Part shown: positions 1 to 10,920 of the stretch, piece by piece
How positions within the stretch are numbered: the stretch's first letter is position 1
How the letters are laid out: each line of letters begins with the position of its first letter
Notes under the pieces: generated by a model
Databases searched by the model: none
What the model saw: only the letters and a program-made list of their open reading frames with translations
Told to the model about the DNA's origin: nothing
Program-made: the position numbers and the translations under genes
NCBI GenBank assembly: GCA_029961685.1
Contig: JARWKL010000014.1
Span: 24,153,137-24,217,136, forward strand
Length of the DNA stretch: 64,000 nt
Reading direction: 5' to 3'
From: Aristolochia californica
Taxonomy: Eukaryota > Streptophyta > Magnoliopsida > Piperales > Aristolochiaceae

Positions 1-419
1 CTAGCATGGATCGGAAGACACTTTCAGATATCACCTCGTAAATTGGAAAGAGGTCTGCCTCACTCACCTTCGGGGCAGGCTGGGTATCCTCCACAAAAGA
101 GATGAACAATGCCCTCCTCCTAAAATGAATCTGAAATTTTAACGCCAAGCACAACAGCATATGGAGGAACATGCTGGGATTTATGATGTGTTGATTTGGT
201 CAGTAGTGGAGAGAGAGAGGTATTCGCCGCTGCCTGTCCCCAATTTGGAAATCCATCTAAAATCTGTTCCCCGTGTTCAAAACAGCAACATCATTCTATG
301 CCAGAAGTGGGCAGAATCTTCTCTTCTGGAATGACGAATGGTGCAGCTCCCGGCCTCTCAAGGATGAGTTCAATTCCCTTTTAGGATCTCCATTCGCCAA
401 GATATTACTTGGCTGACAT

Positions 420-890
420 AACCAATCTTGGAGTCTACACTTTCATCGGGGACTGAATGATGAGGAAACTAATGCTCTCTGCTCCCTCTTATCCACACTC
501 GGCAGTAAAATATTGCGAGATCATACTCAATACAAGCTGATCTGGAGTCCTAATGCAAATGGATTCTTCTCGGTGGCTACAGCATATAACCACATCAAAG
601 GATGTGACTCAAACTCCCTCGAGCACAATGCCGTAGCTGCTTGGAAGCTGTCTGCCCCAAACAAAATAAAGTTCTTCATATGGACAGCCATCCAAGAGAA
701 AATACAGCCAACAACCTTCACAAGCACAGCTACACCACTCAATACATGGTCTACCCTCGTGTGGAGATGGTCCAACACGTTCTCCTACACTACAATCTCT
801 CTTGGAGAGTGTGGATGGCCATGTTGCAGAGAATTGACACCTAACTTGGTCTCCAAAGTGATCTCCTCAGTACCATCCGCATGGTCTTGA
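420..890 (+). pseudogene. LINE reverse transcriptase C-terminal / zf-RVT region, frameshifted
   Basis: The translation contains LIWSPNANGFFSVATAYN followed by SAPNKIKFFIWTAIQEK, the pattern found C-terminal to plant LINE reverse transcriptases (the zf-RVT zinc-binding region). Around 740-780 the reading moves to another frame, where QHVLLHYNLSWRVW matches the end of the same domain. The zinc-binding cysteines are mostly lost. The piece is a relic belonging to the element that ends at 1643. Confidence 0.75.
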
Positions 891-1138
891 GGACCACTCT
901 ACCAAAAACTGGCAAATTGCTCCTCTCAGCTTGCCTTGCACATGTGCCATAGTGCATTTAGCTTGAACACAACAACTGGCACTTCAACCTAAAATTCAGT
1001 AGCATTGATAGCACCATCAACTCCACCATGGGCCTCATATGTAGTTGGCTCCACAATAGAAAAGAATTTGCCCCCCAGGCGAGAACGTCCCTTCGCTTGA
1101 ATTGGCACCTTCTCGAGCATATGTCAGGTCCCCAAAAT

Positions 1139-1602
1139 TCTCCAGCCATGGTTGAGTGGACCCCACCCCCCCTTGGCAACATCAAAATGAATTTTGACGG
1201 TAGTGCCATTGGGTACCCAGGACCTATGGGCTTCAGCGGCGTCTTCAGAAATTACTTGGGCAAGACTATTCTCTCCTATGCTGGCCCGATTGGTGTTGCT
1301 CATTCAACCACTACCAAGATGTCTGCCCTCCTTCATGATCTGAAGGCTTCCAAGGATCGTCTCACTGGTCATCTTCTTATTGAAGGTGACTCAAGCATTG
1401 TCATCAGCTAATGTTCGACTCTGCCTCTTCCCCATGGCATCATTGGCCTATTCTATCCTCCATTTCTGACATTGTACCTAGTATTTCCTGTTCTTGGAAC
1501 CATGTACCTAAATCGGCCAACTCTTCGGCCGATAGATTAGCTAAACTCGGGACACCTCCCTCCAATCTCTCATTGTTTGGGACGGCTCCCAAATCTTTAA
1601 TG
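1139..1602 (+). pseudogene. LINE RNase H domain, broken
   Basis: Plant L1 elements often end with an RNase H domain that removes RNA from the RNA-DNA hybrid. Here NFDGSA (first acidic residue), IEGDSSIVIS (second conserved Asp region) and HVPKSANSSADRLAK (C-terminal Asp motif) are visible in order. A stop codon at 1409-1411 and a frame change separate the first two motifs from the last. The 18-A tail begins about 25 bp downstream, so this is the natural end of the element. Confidence 0.8.
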
Positions 1603-2123
1603 TAAACTCTGTTGTATCTCTCTTCAAAAAAAAAAAAAAAAAATTTTGCACTGAAGAAGACCTGGACTTGGAGAAGAAACATAGCACAGGAGAAAAAGAA
1701 GGGTGAAGAGAAAAGTGAGAAAATGAAAATAGCTGGGACTTTTACCCAAATAAATCTTCTTTTATGTTAAAGTTGTTTGAGGCTACTTTAAAGAAATGGA
1801 AGAAATTGTTTGAGACTCCAACCATCAGAAACCATCTAAAAAAATTAAAAAAAGAAGAAACCACCGGTACTATTCCCTCATGCTCCTACTTGCAAATTTT
1901 AAAGGAGCCCTCTTCTTCCATCCCTTGCAAAACAAATAAACCAACTTGTAACAGCCACTCACATTAACCCATCAAGCTCTCTCATTAGAGGTAAGCCTAC
2001 ATCTATGAAGATTAAAAGCAAGACAATGTTTATTTTGTTTCCAGCACTTTTTGGCCACTGTCTAATTTGAGGTTGAATTTAAATTTAGACTAGGAAGAAC
2101 AACTGCGGCCCTGACCCCCTTAC

Positions 2124-2638
2124 CTTTAATGTTTTAAGTTGCACCAAGTGACCAAGGATACCCATGAGGTGATTGATTAAGTCCTCTGAAATTCTTCCCT
2201 GGCTTGATTGCTGCAGCCACCACAAGAAAGAGATTCAGGGGCCAATCATACAAAATTGCTTGCCAAATTAACCACAACATGAACAAACAATATAAAATTA
2301 ATAAAAAACCCAGATTCCAGTTACCGCCAATCTTGCAACTTTTGCAAGCTTTTGTTTTATCTCTTGAGGCAATCTCTTTTTTATTCCCAGGGATGCAGCA
2401 TCAACTTCCTGAATTGGCATAGCAGGCGGTCTTGCTGCAAGAAACACATTTGATTGTTTTAGATATAAATCAATTGCCGCAGAATTTCTGCTGAGTGTAT
2501 TTAATAGGATAATGAATCTTAAATGGTTTTTATCTTACATTCTGCAACTATCTTTTCCAAGTCTCGGATTGCCCGCTCAAGCATTGTGCCTTTAGACCTT
2601 ACACTAGAGCCTTCCTTGCCTGACATGGGTGATGATTT
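2124..2638 (-). CDS. UBN: Ubinuclein exons 6-8, conserved middle domain
   Basis: Exons 2539-2638, 2325-2434 and 2124-2210 encode KGTMLERAIRDLEKIVAE, KKRLPQEIKQKLAKVARLA and GRISEDLINHLMGILGHL, the ordered blocks of the ubinuclein middle domain. Introns 6 and 7 are 104 and 114 bp. The domain normally continues with another helix after LKTLK. That piece is not found between 1644 and 2123, so the next exon should lie left of the LINE. Confidence 0.9.
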
Positions 2639-5600
2639 CTGAATGGATATCAGAAAAAATATATATATTAGAAGCCAAAAAGCATGGATAAAAGCATGGG
2701 CTTCTACAATATTCTATAATATGCTAAAGAATCAACTCAAATAGACAATAACAAACAAGACAATAGTGAACCTGATATACTAAAACTACATAGCAGTTTG
2801 TTAAAGAAAATGTATATCCTTTATCAAAGGGCAATTGTCTGTAATGACCGATTTATACTACTTTTTTTTTTTGTTTTTTGGAGAGCTATGAGGAACTGAC
2901 ACCAATTTATAGGACATGAGTCACAGAAAAGAAAGCAGAAATGCAATTCAAAAAGAAAAAAAAAAAAAGCAACATGGGGACAGGATCTTCTAAGGACCAG
3001 CTCATTTATTTGATTTGAATTTGGAGCTTAGCTTGAATTATTTTGCATCTTAAGACCCAGTGGTTAGGGTAGATACATCTGGAGACTATCATTTCTATGG
3101 ACTAAAATGAAGCCTATTGATTTATATGCAAATATTTGAACATGAAAAAGTACATAAAAGAGGAAAATCATATAAAAATCACCAGACTTGAGAATAAATC
3201 AGATGACAGATATACATCAAGTTCGCTTCAACTTTGCAAATATAACTCAAGTTAGATTATCAAGTTCATCATGCATTTTGAGATAAGACATGAGGGAAGA
3301 ATCTTGACTTAGCAATTGGGATCAGTACAGCAGATGTAAATAAAAGAACTTATGTTTTCTTTTCCTCATTTAAAAGAAAGATTATAGCCTCATTTCTTGA
3401 GAAGTATTGAGCACAACACAACCTACCATCACATTCATTGAATGCTTGCTTCCAGAAGAGTTCATGTCTGGCAGGTCATTGCTCGCATTTTTCTCCCTCT
3501 GACGAACTTTAGTAGATATCTCTGTCCCATTTGAACCATTCAAGAACTTTCTGGAGTGAGTTTCCATGGAAATAGCATCTGAATAGTCACTGTGTATTTT
3601 TGACCTAGTAGTGCTCTCCCTAGATTGCATCAATCCGCTCTTCTGCTTTTTCACCTCCTTTGCTTCCACGGGATACAAAGATGTATCCCTGCTCATCATT
3701 TTCATAGATAAATGCTCATATCTAGAAGAAGACTCAGCTGTTTTCTTTTGGTTGGGTCCTTCATGAGCATTTGACTGAGTCTGCAAAGACTTCACTTCTT
3801 GGTAATGTTCACTGGAGGGAGTAACCAACATTTGAGGACCAGATGATTTAGATGCTGCTACTGCTGCATTTCTAGCGGCGGCTTTCATCCGTACATTACC
3901 CACTTTTACATGTTTAGTTGGTAATTGTTCACTATCTTCACCACGAGACTTTACCTCCTTCCTTCTCCGTTTCTTTGGTGCTTGATTATCTGAAGTAATG
4001 GGTTTGTTTCTGAAAATGAACAAATGCATACATTAAAACCAAAGAAATAGTAGAAAGCAGCATCGATTATATTTTTCCTGTGAAATACAAGTAACTAATG
4101 CAACAGCCCATCTTTAACTGCATAACTTCTGAGGTGCTAACTATCTTCCCAGCTGACATTGCTTGACCAATGCCAACAAATTTTCAAGATAGCAAAAAAA
4201 AAAAAAAGTAAACAACTAGAAATTAGTTTTACAAAAAAAATAAAACAAGCTCCATCAGTCTGCAAAGTAAATGATAGCTGCACAATATGAAAGCAAGAGT
4301 ACAAATTAAATAAGAAAAAAGAACCCAGAGCCGCACAAATCATTAAAACAAGACCCTTTGCATGCACATGGAAATATGTGATCTTGGTGTCTTTTTTTTT
4401 TTTTTTTTGATAAAGATGTATTTATATTAACCAGAGAAAATAATTACAAAGGAAGAGAGAGCAGATCCCTCACAACATCACAACATGAGGATGTGATCTT
4501 GGTGTCATAGAAGCAACATCTTTCAATGGACATAATAACTGCAGTACAATAAGCTTAAGACATTTTTTTCTTAAAATGTGAAGCAGGTGGCTACTGCTTG
4601 TCTTCTCCATACATGGGACTTCGAACTAACAAAAGTTTCTATTGTACAACCTTGAACACCACATGAGGAGCTGTCAAAAGTCAACAAGCAACAACAGAGG
4701 CTTACTCATCTTCAAAATAATATTGATGAGCAATTTGGAAAATGTCAAGTCCAAAACCTTGTCCTGTATCCATTTAGGGGGAGAGAGAGACTATACTACT
4801 CCACCTTTTACCTAGATCAAAATTACACCAGAAGCATTTGACTTGGTAGAAATAAGAATTATGATCTATATTTTTTCTAGAAATAGTAAATAAGAATTGA
4901 AATAAAACTTCAATTTAAATCTAGAGCTTCCAACAAAATAAAAAGAAACAGCATCATTTCAAAAAAACAAAAAAAAAACAAAATAAAAAGAAAGAAATCA
5001 GAATCACTGTCACAAATTTCAATTGAAAAATATTTTTAGTAATTGTGCCAAACAGAGGGAACAACAGTCAAATGCTCCAAGCACATGGCCAACAACAGAA
5101 GGTTCACAGCCTCCTATGATTAACTACACTTCATAAACTTATTTAAAAAAAACAAACTACACTTCATAAACTGATAGGAACTTTATAGTTACAGACAAGA
5201 ACATAGGTTTTTTTGTTTAATTACCTGTATACCCCTGAAATATGGCACAAATGCGTACATAACCCTAAATTTTAAATCTTTACTTGGTTATCCCTGTAAT
5301 ATCAGTAAAATTACCCATTACCTTTATCGTTAGATTTCATCAGGTAACTCAAATATTTTGTATACGAAAAGAAAAAATTATCCTCATCTAAAAGATTTTA
5401 AGACTCCGTAGACCATCTAAAATAAACAGGAAGAGGACTCCCTCCCGTCCCAACTCTTGATTGCAATCAGGCAGGAGGAAGGAGCCACCAGCTGACAGCA
5501 ATGACTAGATTCAACTCCACTCTCCCCATGCAAAGGGCAATGACTGCATGTGCAGTGCAAGAGGTGGTGGGGGGATGAAAGGCTACCTACCCCTTCCCCC

Positions 5601-8600
5601 TCATTTCTTTTATTCAGCCCTACTAAGCTGGCCAATGAAGTTCTAAAATTCTTGGATGTGAAGAATTATGTCATTTAACACATTAAAATTTCAGTTACAT
5701 GGAGTCTAATAGCAAAAGCACGCAGATAATTTTATTGATGTTGTAAGCTCCTATAACAATTAAAATAAAATCCAAGGGTATGTAGACATTTATGCCATAT
5801 TTTAGGGGTATATAGGCAATTGCCCTTTTATTAATACAGAGAGCAAAGAGGTTAAAATTACCTCTAAACACCACTTATAATAAGTCATTAGAAGAGTAAA
5901 AAAAAAGAAAAAAGGTTTAACTTACGTTCTTTCTAACTTCCCCCTGTTAACAAAGAAGCCATTGTGTTTGGTCTCCAACTTGTCAACTTCGAAGTACTCA
6001 TCCTGCAAAACAACAAAAAAACTGCTGATATCCACAATAACAAAGACCACAAAAAGGCAAAAAAAAAGCTATTATGTACAATTTTAACATATAATTTTTT
6101 TCCTAAACAGGACACATTCTCATACTAATGAACAAGTCTACAAACAAAAATGAGAACGGTAATAACTAACCAGTTCAGCATCGTCAATAAAAGAATCTTC
6201 TGTATCATACTCATCATCATCACGGACTTTATCCAGTTCTTCATCATCACTACTATGCTGACCCTGAAACCCCTAACTCAGAGCTTAATAGAAATTTATC
6301 TGGGAAGATTAAGTTGATCTCTAAATAGAGAGACTCAACAGACATAATCCAGTAAATACAAGTCAAACTGTTATCTGCATAAAAGTAAACATTTATTAGA
6401 ATCATAACACCCCTGACCATGTAGAGACGCTCAATTTTTTCAATGACAGCACTGAAACGATTTGAGGAAGGTGCATCTTTTGTTTCATTCTCTGCTGATT
6501 GGTTCTGTAAAAGCATAATACAGAGATTGATTAGTGTGAAGAAAAATGACACAAGGTATTGCATGCATTTATATTGCATTTTGCAGAAACCAAGCATTTA
6601 TCATCAAGTCAGTAAAATATGCTAAGAAGATGTGTATATAAAGGAAGAGACAAAAACATGCATTGATGTTAAATTTGAAATCCAGCCACTGTTAAGATAT
6701 TTCCTTAGTTGGCCTCAAGATGTGCGCCTCGCCATCAATGAGGGGGTGTCACAGATTCAAGTATCCAAGACATGTTACTCTACCCATCTACACACTCTAA
6801 AAATACAGGTAGATTTTTCTACACCCTCTCTTGCCACCTATTGGGAATTAGACACCCTAATTCAATACTATTGAGAGCAATAATAATCGCAGAAGAAAAA
6901 ATAATCAAGCACGAACACAAAATATTTATACAGGTTTGCCTCAAGGTGAGACTACGTCCTGTCCTTATGTCGTTGCAATCATTCACAATGATGAAGAAGA
7001 AGTTTACAAGAGAAAATCGCACACACCATTCTCTCTGTGTTTTTTCTCTATCCTCTCTCTCACACTCTCATGATCGTAAATCACCCTAATAACGGCACCC
7101 CTAAATACTAGGAGAAAACTAAGGCAACCGAAATACAAGTATGAAATCCCCAAACTACCCTTAATGAAACAACAGTCAACATATTGTGGACCTTTCAAGG
7201 GCTCCACCCCCCTTCCAACCCCCACGGCAACCTCAAAGTCGATCCACATGCTGACTCTGCGTAAGGAGTTAATTAGACTCCACAACTTAACACCACCTGC
7301 CTTGACCTTTACCCAAATCATAACAAAAGCCTGGATTAAAGATCAACAACATTGTAATCATTGAAAACAATTGAAGCGAATATGTGGATTTGTGGCAAAT
7401 GCAAGATTATACTTATTTTTGCTACATTACACAATGGCAAGAAAAGTAAGGTAATGATAGGACTCCAAAGATATAGGATGAAAAGACTGATAGATATATG
7501 GGAAATGATTTTGAAGGGGTAATTAAAAACCAGTTTGAGCATGCATATAAACATCAACCACCTTAAAAAAAATGCATTTGAGCAAACTGATATATGTCCT
7601 GATAGGACTCGTTTGGTCTTTCAGTGCTTGTAGGGGTAATTTAATGTAGGGTGTAATATGAGGAAAAAGGCTAGGGTCAGTAACACAGGATGTCTGATAG
7701 GTGTCTCAAAGTTCACTCTGACGTTGAATGGAAAAGTAAGAAACTTGGTAGAAGTCAAGTAGCCTAATCATATGTAAACTCTACAGGAGAACAGTTACAT
7801 ATTGAGAATTGAATGTGCTGAGAGATTTTAAAGATTCAACCCCTGATTTTTATATGTTTCATGTCTTTCTCACCATCCTTCTCTCTCTTGTTCTTCCTTT
7901 TACCTCTCTAGCTCTCATCTTTTTTCAAACAAAAGGACAAGTTTTATCAGTGGTACCAGAACCCGACAGAGTCAGGATACAAGGAGGAAGTTGTTGTCAG
8001 CCAGACCATGTCAAGGAGTGACTTTTTTTTAGTTTGTTCAACCAGACAACTCAGCCCTTCGAAAACATTATTTTCTCTCTGTTGAGCCTTTGCAAGGTCC
8101 CCTCAAAGTTTTCAACATGTAAGGAATGGGTCTGTTCTCTGTTTGATGAATTTTAAAGAAGGCCGAAGTCACAGATCGCAAGTAGGAGACAGAAACAAGT
8201 TGCCTCAACCCACCTGGAGTCAAATCGACATTGCAGCTGCATTCAATGCCTAAAAACTCATGTCCGCTCGACCTAATTCAAGTCAATTTAACCCCCACTT
8301 GCAGCACTGTCCCAAATGGTCCTCCAAGCATCTCCACTCCCTTTAACAATCCTCTATACTCCTGAGACCCATAGCCAATCAAGAGAAGACTCCATTACAG
8401 CAAGGATCAATGGGGATGGATGTTTTTACAGTGCAACCATACCATCTAGAAGCAGAATCAGCATATCTCAAAATAGAGTTGCAGTGCATAATTTGGAGGT
8501 ACATATTCTAGACACAATGACACAACTCTTCCAACAAGGGTTGACAGGACAGAGCCAGCCCTAGCAAGCTTCCGATTCTAATTCTGCCCCACTGGTCGCT

Positions 8601-10659
8601 ATTGTTGAGAACTCTTTTCTCTTGGCAACCAAGGATACAAGTGCAGTTCAAGGTAGCCTACAGCCTCATGTTGCTCAACTCACCTTTTTAAATAAAAGCC
8701 ACATGGACTCAGTTTGGTGGGCTTACAGAATCACTCAATTCTTTACATACCACAAGACCTCCAAGGATGCAAAAGTGTAATAGGCTTCCTTCCACTTTGA
8801 AAAGAACGCTCTCACATGGTTTCAATGGTAAACCAAGATAGAACCCTTGCTGACGTAAGAGACGTTAGTCCAAGTTTAGTATTTCCATGTTGGACTCACT
8901 ACTTATCAAAACTTCAATGTTGCACTTAACAAGATACATAAACAGGTACAGTCCAATCTATCAGCCTGATTTTGAGTAATTAGCTAACCATGTGCAGTGG
9001 AGTGAGAAAGCCTTAATTGGATGCATTTTGAGTGGCCAGAAATTATAGATGACATATAAATGTTCCTGCCTACATACCTCACACAAGCCATCAAGCTGGA
9101 AAAAATGTAAGAACAAAAACACCAAATTTCTCACAACCACTCTCAAGGACCAGCAAGCGAGTTCTTTTCTCAGCCACGGCCAAATCCAACAACTACACCC
9201 AATGGAGCCAGCGCTGGACACAACGATCGAAGACCATTCTAGCAATTGATTGTAGCAGAGACAGGATCCTGTCATTCTCAAGAATTATATGTTTATGGTG
9301 AAGAAAAGTTTGTTCATGGTCACCACTTTAATAAATTTCAGCTCTATATCAGTGATAATGACAAGGACGAAGTGAAAGAGGAAGCTGGTCACCATTGCGG
9401 CCATTTGCAGCCGAAGATGGGAGGGAGGGAGAGGGGAGGAGATGGGATGATCAGATTCTTTCGATATTTTAGTATTTGTAAAGGGTAATTTTATGAAGTT
9501 AGGGTGTAATAAGGGTAGAAGTCAAGTATCTTAATCATATATAAACTCTTCAAGAAAATATATTGAGAATGGAAAGTGGGTAGTGTATCGAAGACTGAAC
9601 CACTATGCTTTGGGTCTGTCTCTTGCTTGTGTCCCTTGCTACAGGCATCCTTCTCTCTCTTATTTGTCCTGTTGGTCAAGCTCAAACCTCACTAGCTCTT
9701 GCCTTTCTCAAACAAGACAATCACCCATACCTTTTTTCTTTTATTTTTAAATTACACTCACCCATATCTTTTTTCTTTTTTAAAAAAAATTACAATCACT
9801 CATACTTTAGTTTGATAAAAGATGTGAAACACAAGTAGTCATTACCAGAATAAAGTGTCCTTCATGAACTACCTAATAGACAGATATAAAGATGAACAAA
9901 GAAGTGAACATTCATGCCTCTCTTCTACCTGGAGAGCGCTAGGTTGAACAAAAATGAAGTTTAACTCGAAATAAACGGAGTTGTTTTCTTCCTTTCTTCA
10001 GCATGCTCTTCACAACCTCCTCAGCAAAGTTCCTTTACCTACTTCCTCAACAACAAAGTTCAACCATTTATATTTAAAACCTTAATGTTCAAACATTTCA
10101 ATTTCTCGAAAATGCAATTTAAGTTCGATAGAGTCTACAAAGAACAGTAGTATTCTACATTTTTTTACCAGGTCCTGAATCTAAAGAAGCATTATAGACC
10201 TAATGTCTGTAGTCACTTAAACTAAGTTGTCCTCATTCGGACTATCAAACAGAAATTGCAGCAGAAGGCAGTATTTCAGCACAAGACAAAACATCAGGAC
10301 CAGGTTGAACTAACTTACCAAATTCAAATCCTATAATTCCATTTGCAACTCGTCAAAGAATAGCAAAAACCTTACGAGAGAACAACCGACGCAATTAAAA
10401 TAAATAAAAAGAATACCGTCGCTCCCGGAGCAATTCGGGACTCAAGAGCAGGGCGGGCGCCAGAGGGAGCTTCACTTGGGAGAGGAGGGAGGCTCGCCTT
10501 GTTGGAGTCCCGGATCAGTTTTTTCCATGAAACTATAGTAGTCTCTCCGGGTCGGAGCTCCACGGTAAATCTCTGACGTTGTTGATTACTCGTCCCCGGC
10601 ACAGTAGGGGGAGGAGGGTTAGGGTTGGAAACCCTAGAAGCTGACATCTCGTCTTCCAT
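2124..10659 (-). CDS. UBN: Ubinuclein-like HIRA-complex histone H3.3 chaperone subunit (3' part missing)
   Basis: Eight exons were joined by hand, all with GT-AG introns and compatible phases: 10417-10659, 6418-6504, 6171-6263, 5926-6002, 3427-4009, 2539-2638, 2325-2434 and 2124-2210. Together they give 460 codons. The N-terminus has the ubinuclein signature FTVELRPGETTIVSWKKL. Exons 2-4 form the HPC2/ubinuclein (HUN) domain, with DSFIDDAEL and HNGFFVNRGKLER. Exons 6-8 form the conserved ubinuclein middle domain, with KGTMLERAIRDLEKIVAE and INHLMGILGHLVQLKTLK. In the family, the HUN domain binds HIRA in the nucleus and supports replication-independent H3.3 deposition. Exon 8 ends at a good donor (gtaagg at 2123-2118) and no later exon is seen, so the gene should continue left of the window. 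Introns 1 and 4 hold transposons, but every exon is open, so the gene may be functional. Confidence 0.9.
2639..3426 (-). other. Ubinuclein intron 5
   Basis: AT-rich intron of 788 bp. It holds homopolymer runs at 2862-2880 and 2946-2968. The string gggcaattgtctgtaatgac near 2827 resembles the outer end of the MITE-like element in intron 4. No coding potential is seen. Confidence 0.6.
3427..4009 (-). CDS. UBN: Ubinuclein exon 5, basic linker
   Basis: The largest exon in the window (583 bp) encodes a Lys/Arg/Ser-rich, probably disordered linker starting with NKPITSDNQAPKKRRRKE, whose KKRRRK cluster looks like a nuclear localisation signal. The acceptor is ttttcag and the donor is gtaggt. The linker joins the HUN domain to the middle domain. 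Such linkers are poorly conserved between species, so the exon limits rest on splice sites and phase. Confidence 0.85.
4376..4506. repeat. 16-bp target-site duplication flanking the LINE tail
   Basis: The two copies of atgtgatcttggtgtc at 4376-4391 and 4491-4506 are identical. Perfect identity over 16 bp suggests a fairly recent insertion. Confidence 0.9.
4392..4490 (-). mobile_element. Severely 5'-truncated LINE tail with 16-bp target-site duplication
   Basis: A 99-bp insert begins on the plus strand with 17 T, which is a minus-strand poly(A) tail. It is flanked by perfect 16-bp direct repeats, atgtgatcttggtgtc at 4376-4391 and 4491-4506. On the minus strand the body ends with a LINE-like 3' UTR (taaatacatctttatc) just before the A-run. 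This is the structure made by target-primed reverse transcription. It sits in intron 4 of the ubinuclein gene in the gene's orientation. Confidence 0.9.
5216..5825. mobile_element. MITE-like element with imperfect inverted ends of about 50 bp
   Basis: The left end (about 5216-5267) contains ctgtatacccctgaaatatg and the right end (about 5773-5825) contains, in reverse complement, ctatatacccctaaaatatg. The two ends remain alignable for about 50 bp. The interior of about 500 bp has no convincing reading frame. The element lies in ubinuclein intron 4. A clear target duplication was not found, so the superfamily is left open; long inverted ends without coding are common in Mutator-like MITEs. Confidence 0.7.
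5926..6504 (-). CDS. UBN: Ubinuclein exons 2-4, HUN (HPC2-related) domain
   Basis: Three short exons (6418-6504, 6171-6263, 5926-6002) encode NRFSAVIEKIERLYM, then an acidic stretch (HSSDDEELDKVRDDDEYD), then DSFIDDAEL joined to DEYFEVDKLETKHNGFFVNR. This is the HIRA-binding HUN domain, with all conserved blocks present and no stop. Introns 2 and 3 are only 154 and 168 bp. Confidence 0.92.
6839..7292 (-). mobile_element. Solo LTR of copia family A, with 5-bp duplication ccacc
   Basis: Antisense copy of the LTR seen at 13134-13634. Shared blocks include the ctccacaacttaaca end, the cctcaaggtgagactacgtc block and the first ~19 bp. It is flanked by ccacc at 6834-6838 and 7293-7297, so it is a complete solo LTR left by LTR-LTR recombination. 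The terminal TG at the left is mutated to TA. It lies in ubinuclein intron 1. Confidence 0.88.
7600..9723 (+). mobile_element. Internally deleted Ty3/gypsy element with gag relic only
   Basis: Two related direct repeats, 7600-7949 and about 9448-9723, share gtagaagtcaagta, cttaatcatat and taaactct blocks and act as LTRs. A primer site tggtaccagaac follows the first LTR at 7951. A purine-rich tract (gggagggagaggggaggaga, 9417-9443) precedes the second. The interior holds a gypsy gag relic but no protease, RT or integrase, so it is a deletion derivative. It sits in ubinuclein intron 1, antisense to the gene. The right LTR has an internal deletion near its end, and no matching target duplication was found. 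Confidence 0.75.
8650..9400 (+). pseudogene. Ty3/gypsy gag relic with a degraded CCHC knuckle
   Basis: In shifting frames the translation gives a gypsy-like gag block (RITQFFTYHKTSKDAKV, then WSEKALIGCILSGQK near 9000-9040). About 250 bp later comes YGEEKFVHGHHFNKFQLYI, which resembles the gypsy knuckle CxxCxxxFxxGHxC with Cys residues replaced. Many stops interrupt it. It belongs to the element with LTRs at 7600 and 9448. Confidence 0.65.
10417..10659 (-). CDS. UBN: Ubinuclein exon 1 (start codon and N-terminal motif)
   Basis: 81 codons begin with MEDEMSASRV and carry RFTVELRPGETTIVSWKKLI and ALESRIAPG, both hallmark strings of plant ubinucleins. The exon ends in phase 0 at a gtattc donor (10416-10411). 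The ATG is the first in frame, and the N-terminal residues before the conserved motif are low-complexity (Pro, Asn, Ser), as in the family. Intron 1 is about 3.9 kb and transposon-rich. Confidence 0.9.
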
Positions 10660-10920
10660 CGGAAAGAGGGCTACTGAATCTTCTCCTCTTTATTACCCGC
10701 TAATCTCGTAACGAGACCAAGATTGTTGCCATGTGTTCGTCAGGTGTCTGACGAAATAACTGAGAGGTATGGATAGAGAGAGAATTTTGTCAGTACAAGG
10801 AATCAATCTGTGGGCTACTTCCTGTACACTCACACCCTCTTTCGACCTTCTGATTCGGCCTGGGCGGGGATGTAAAGCCCTCTTGGCTGTCTCTGCGGAA
10901 CTTTGATCAAACTATCTTCT
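10660..10920 (-). promoter_or_regulatory. Likely promoter and 5' UTR of the ubinuclein gene
   Basis: This is the stretch immediately upstream of the ubinuclein ATG. On the gene strand it is rich in A/G near the start codon (GAGGAGAAGATTCAG). No certain TATA box is seen, which is usual for broadly expressed chromatin genes. The assignment is by position only. Confidence 0.4.

Larger units (their letters stand above)
1..1643 (+). mobile_element. 3' end of an L1-type LINE with poly(A) tail
   Basis: This is the downstream part of a plant non-LTR retrotransposon, cut by the left window edge. Frames around 420-850 give the region following reverse transcriptase, including a KFFIW motif typical of the zf-RVT domain, with a frameshift near 750. 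Frames from about 1148 to 1602 give a plant-LINE RNase H domain. The element ends in a run of 18 A at 1626-1643. Several stops and frame changes show it is dead. It is antisense to the ubinuclein gene and lies beyond that gene's eighth exon, so it is probably an intronic insertion (inference). The target-site duplication cannot be checked because the 5' end is outside the window. Confidence 0.85.

Noticed and set aside
6253..6417. Extension of the HUN-domain frame past 6418 as coding
   Set aside because: It is intron 2 read-through; the GT donor at 6417 and cag acceptor at 6264 restore the conserved domain in frame.
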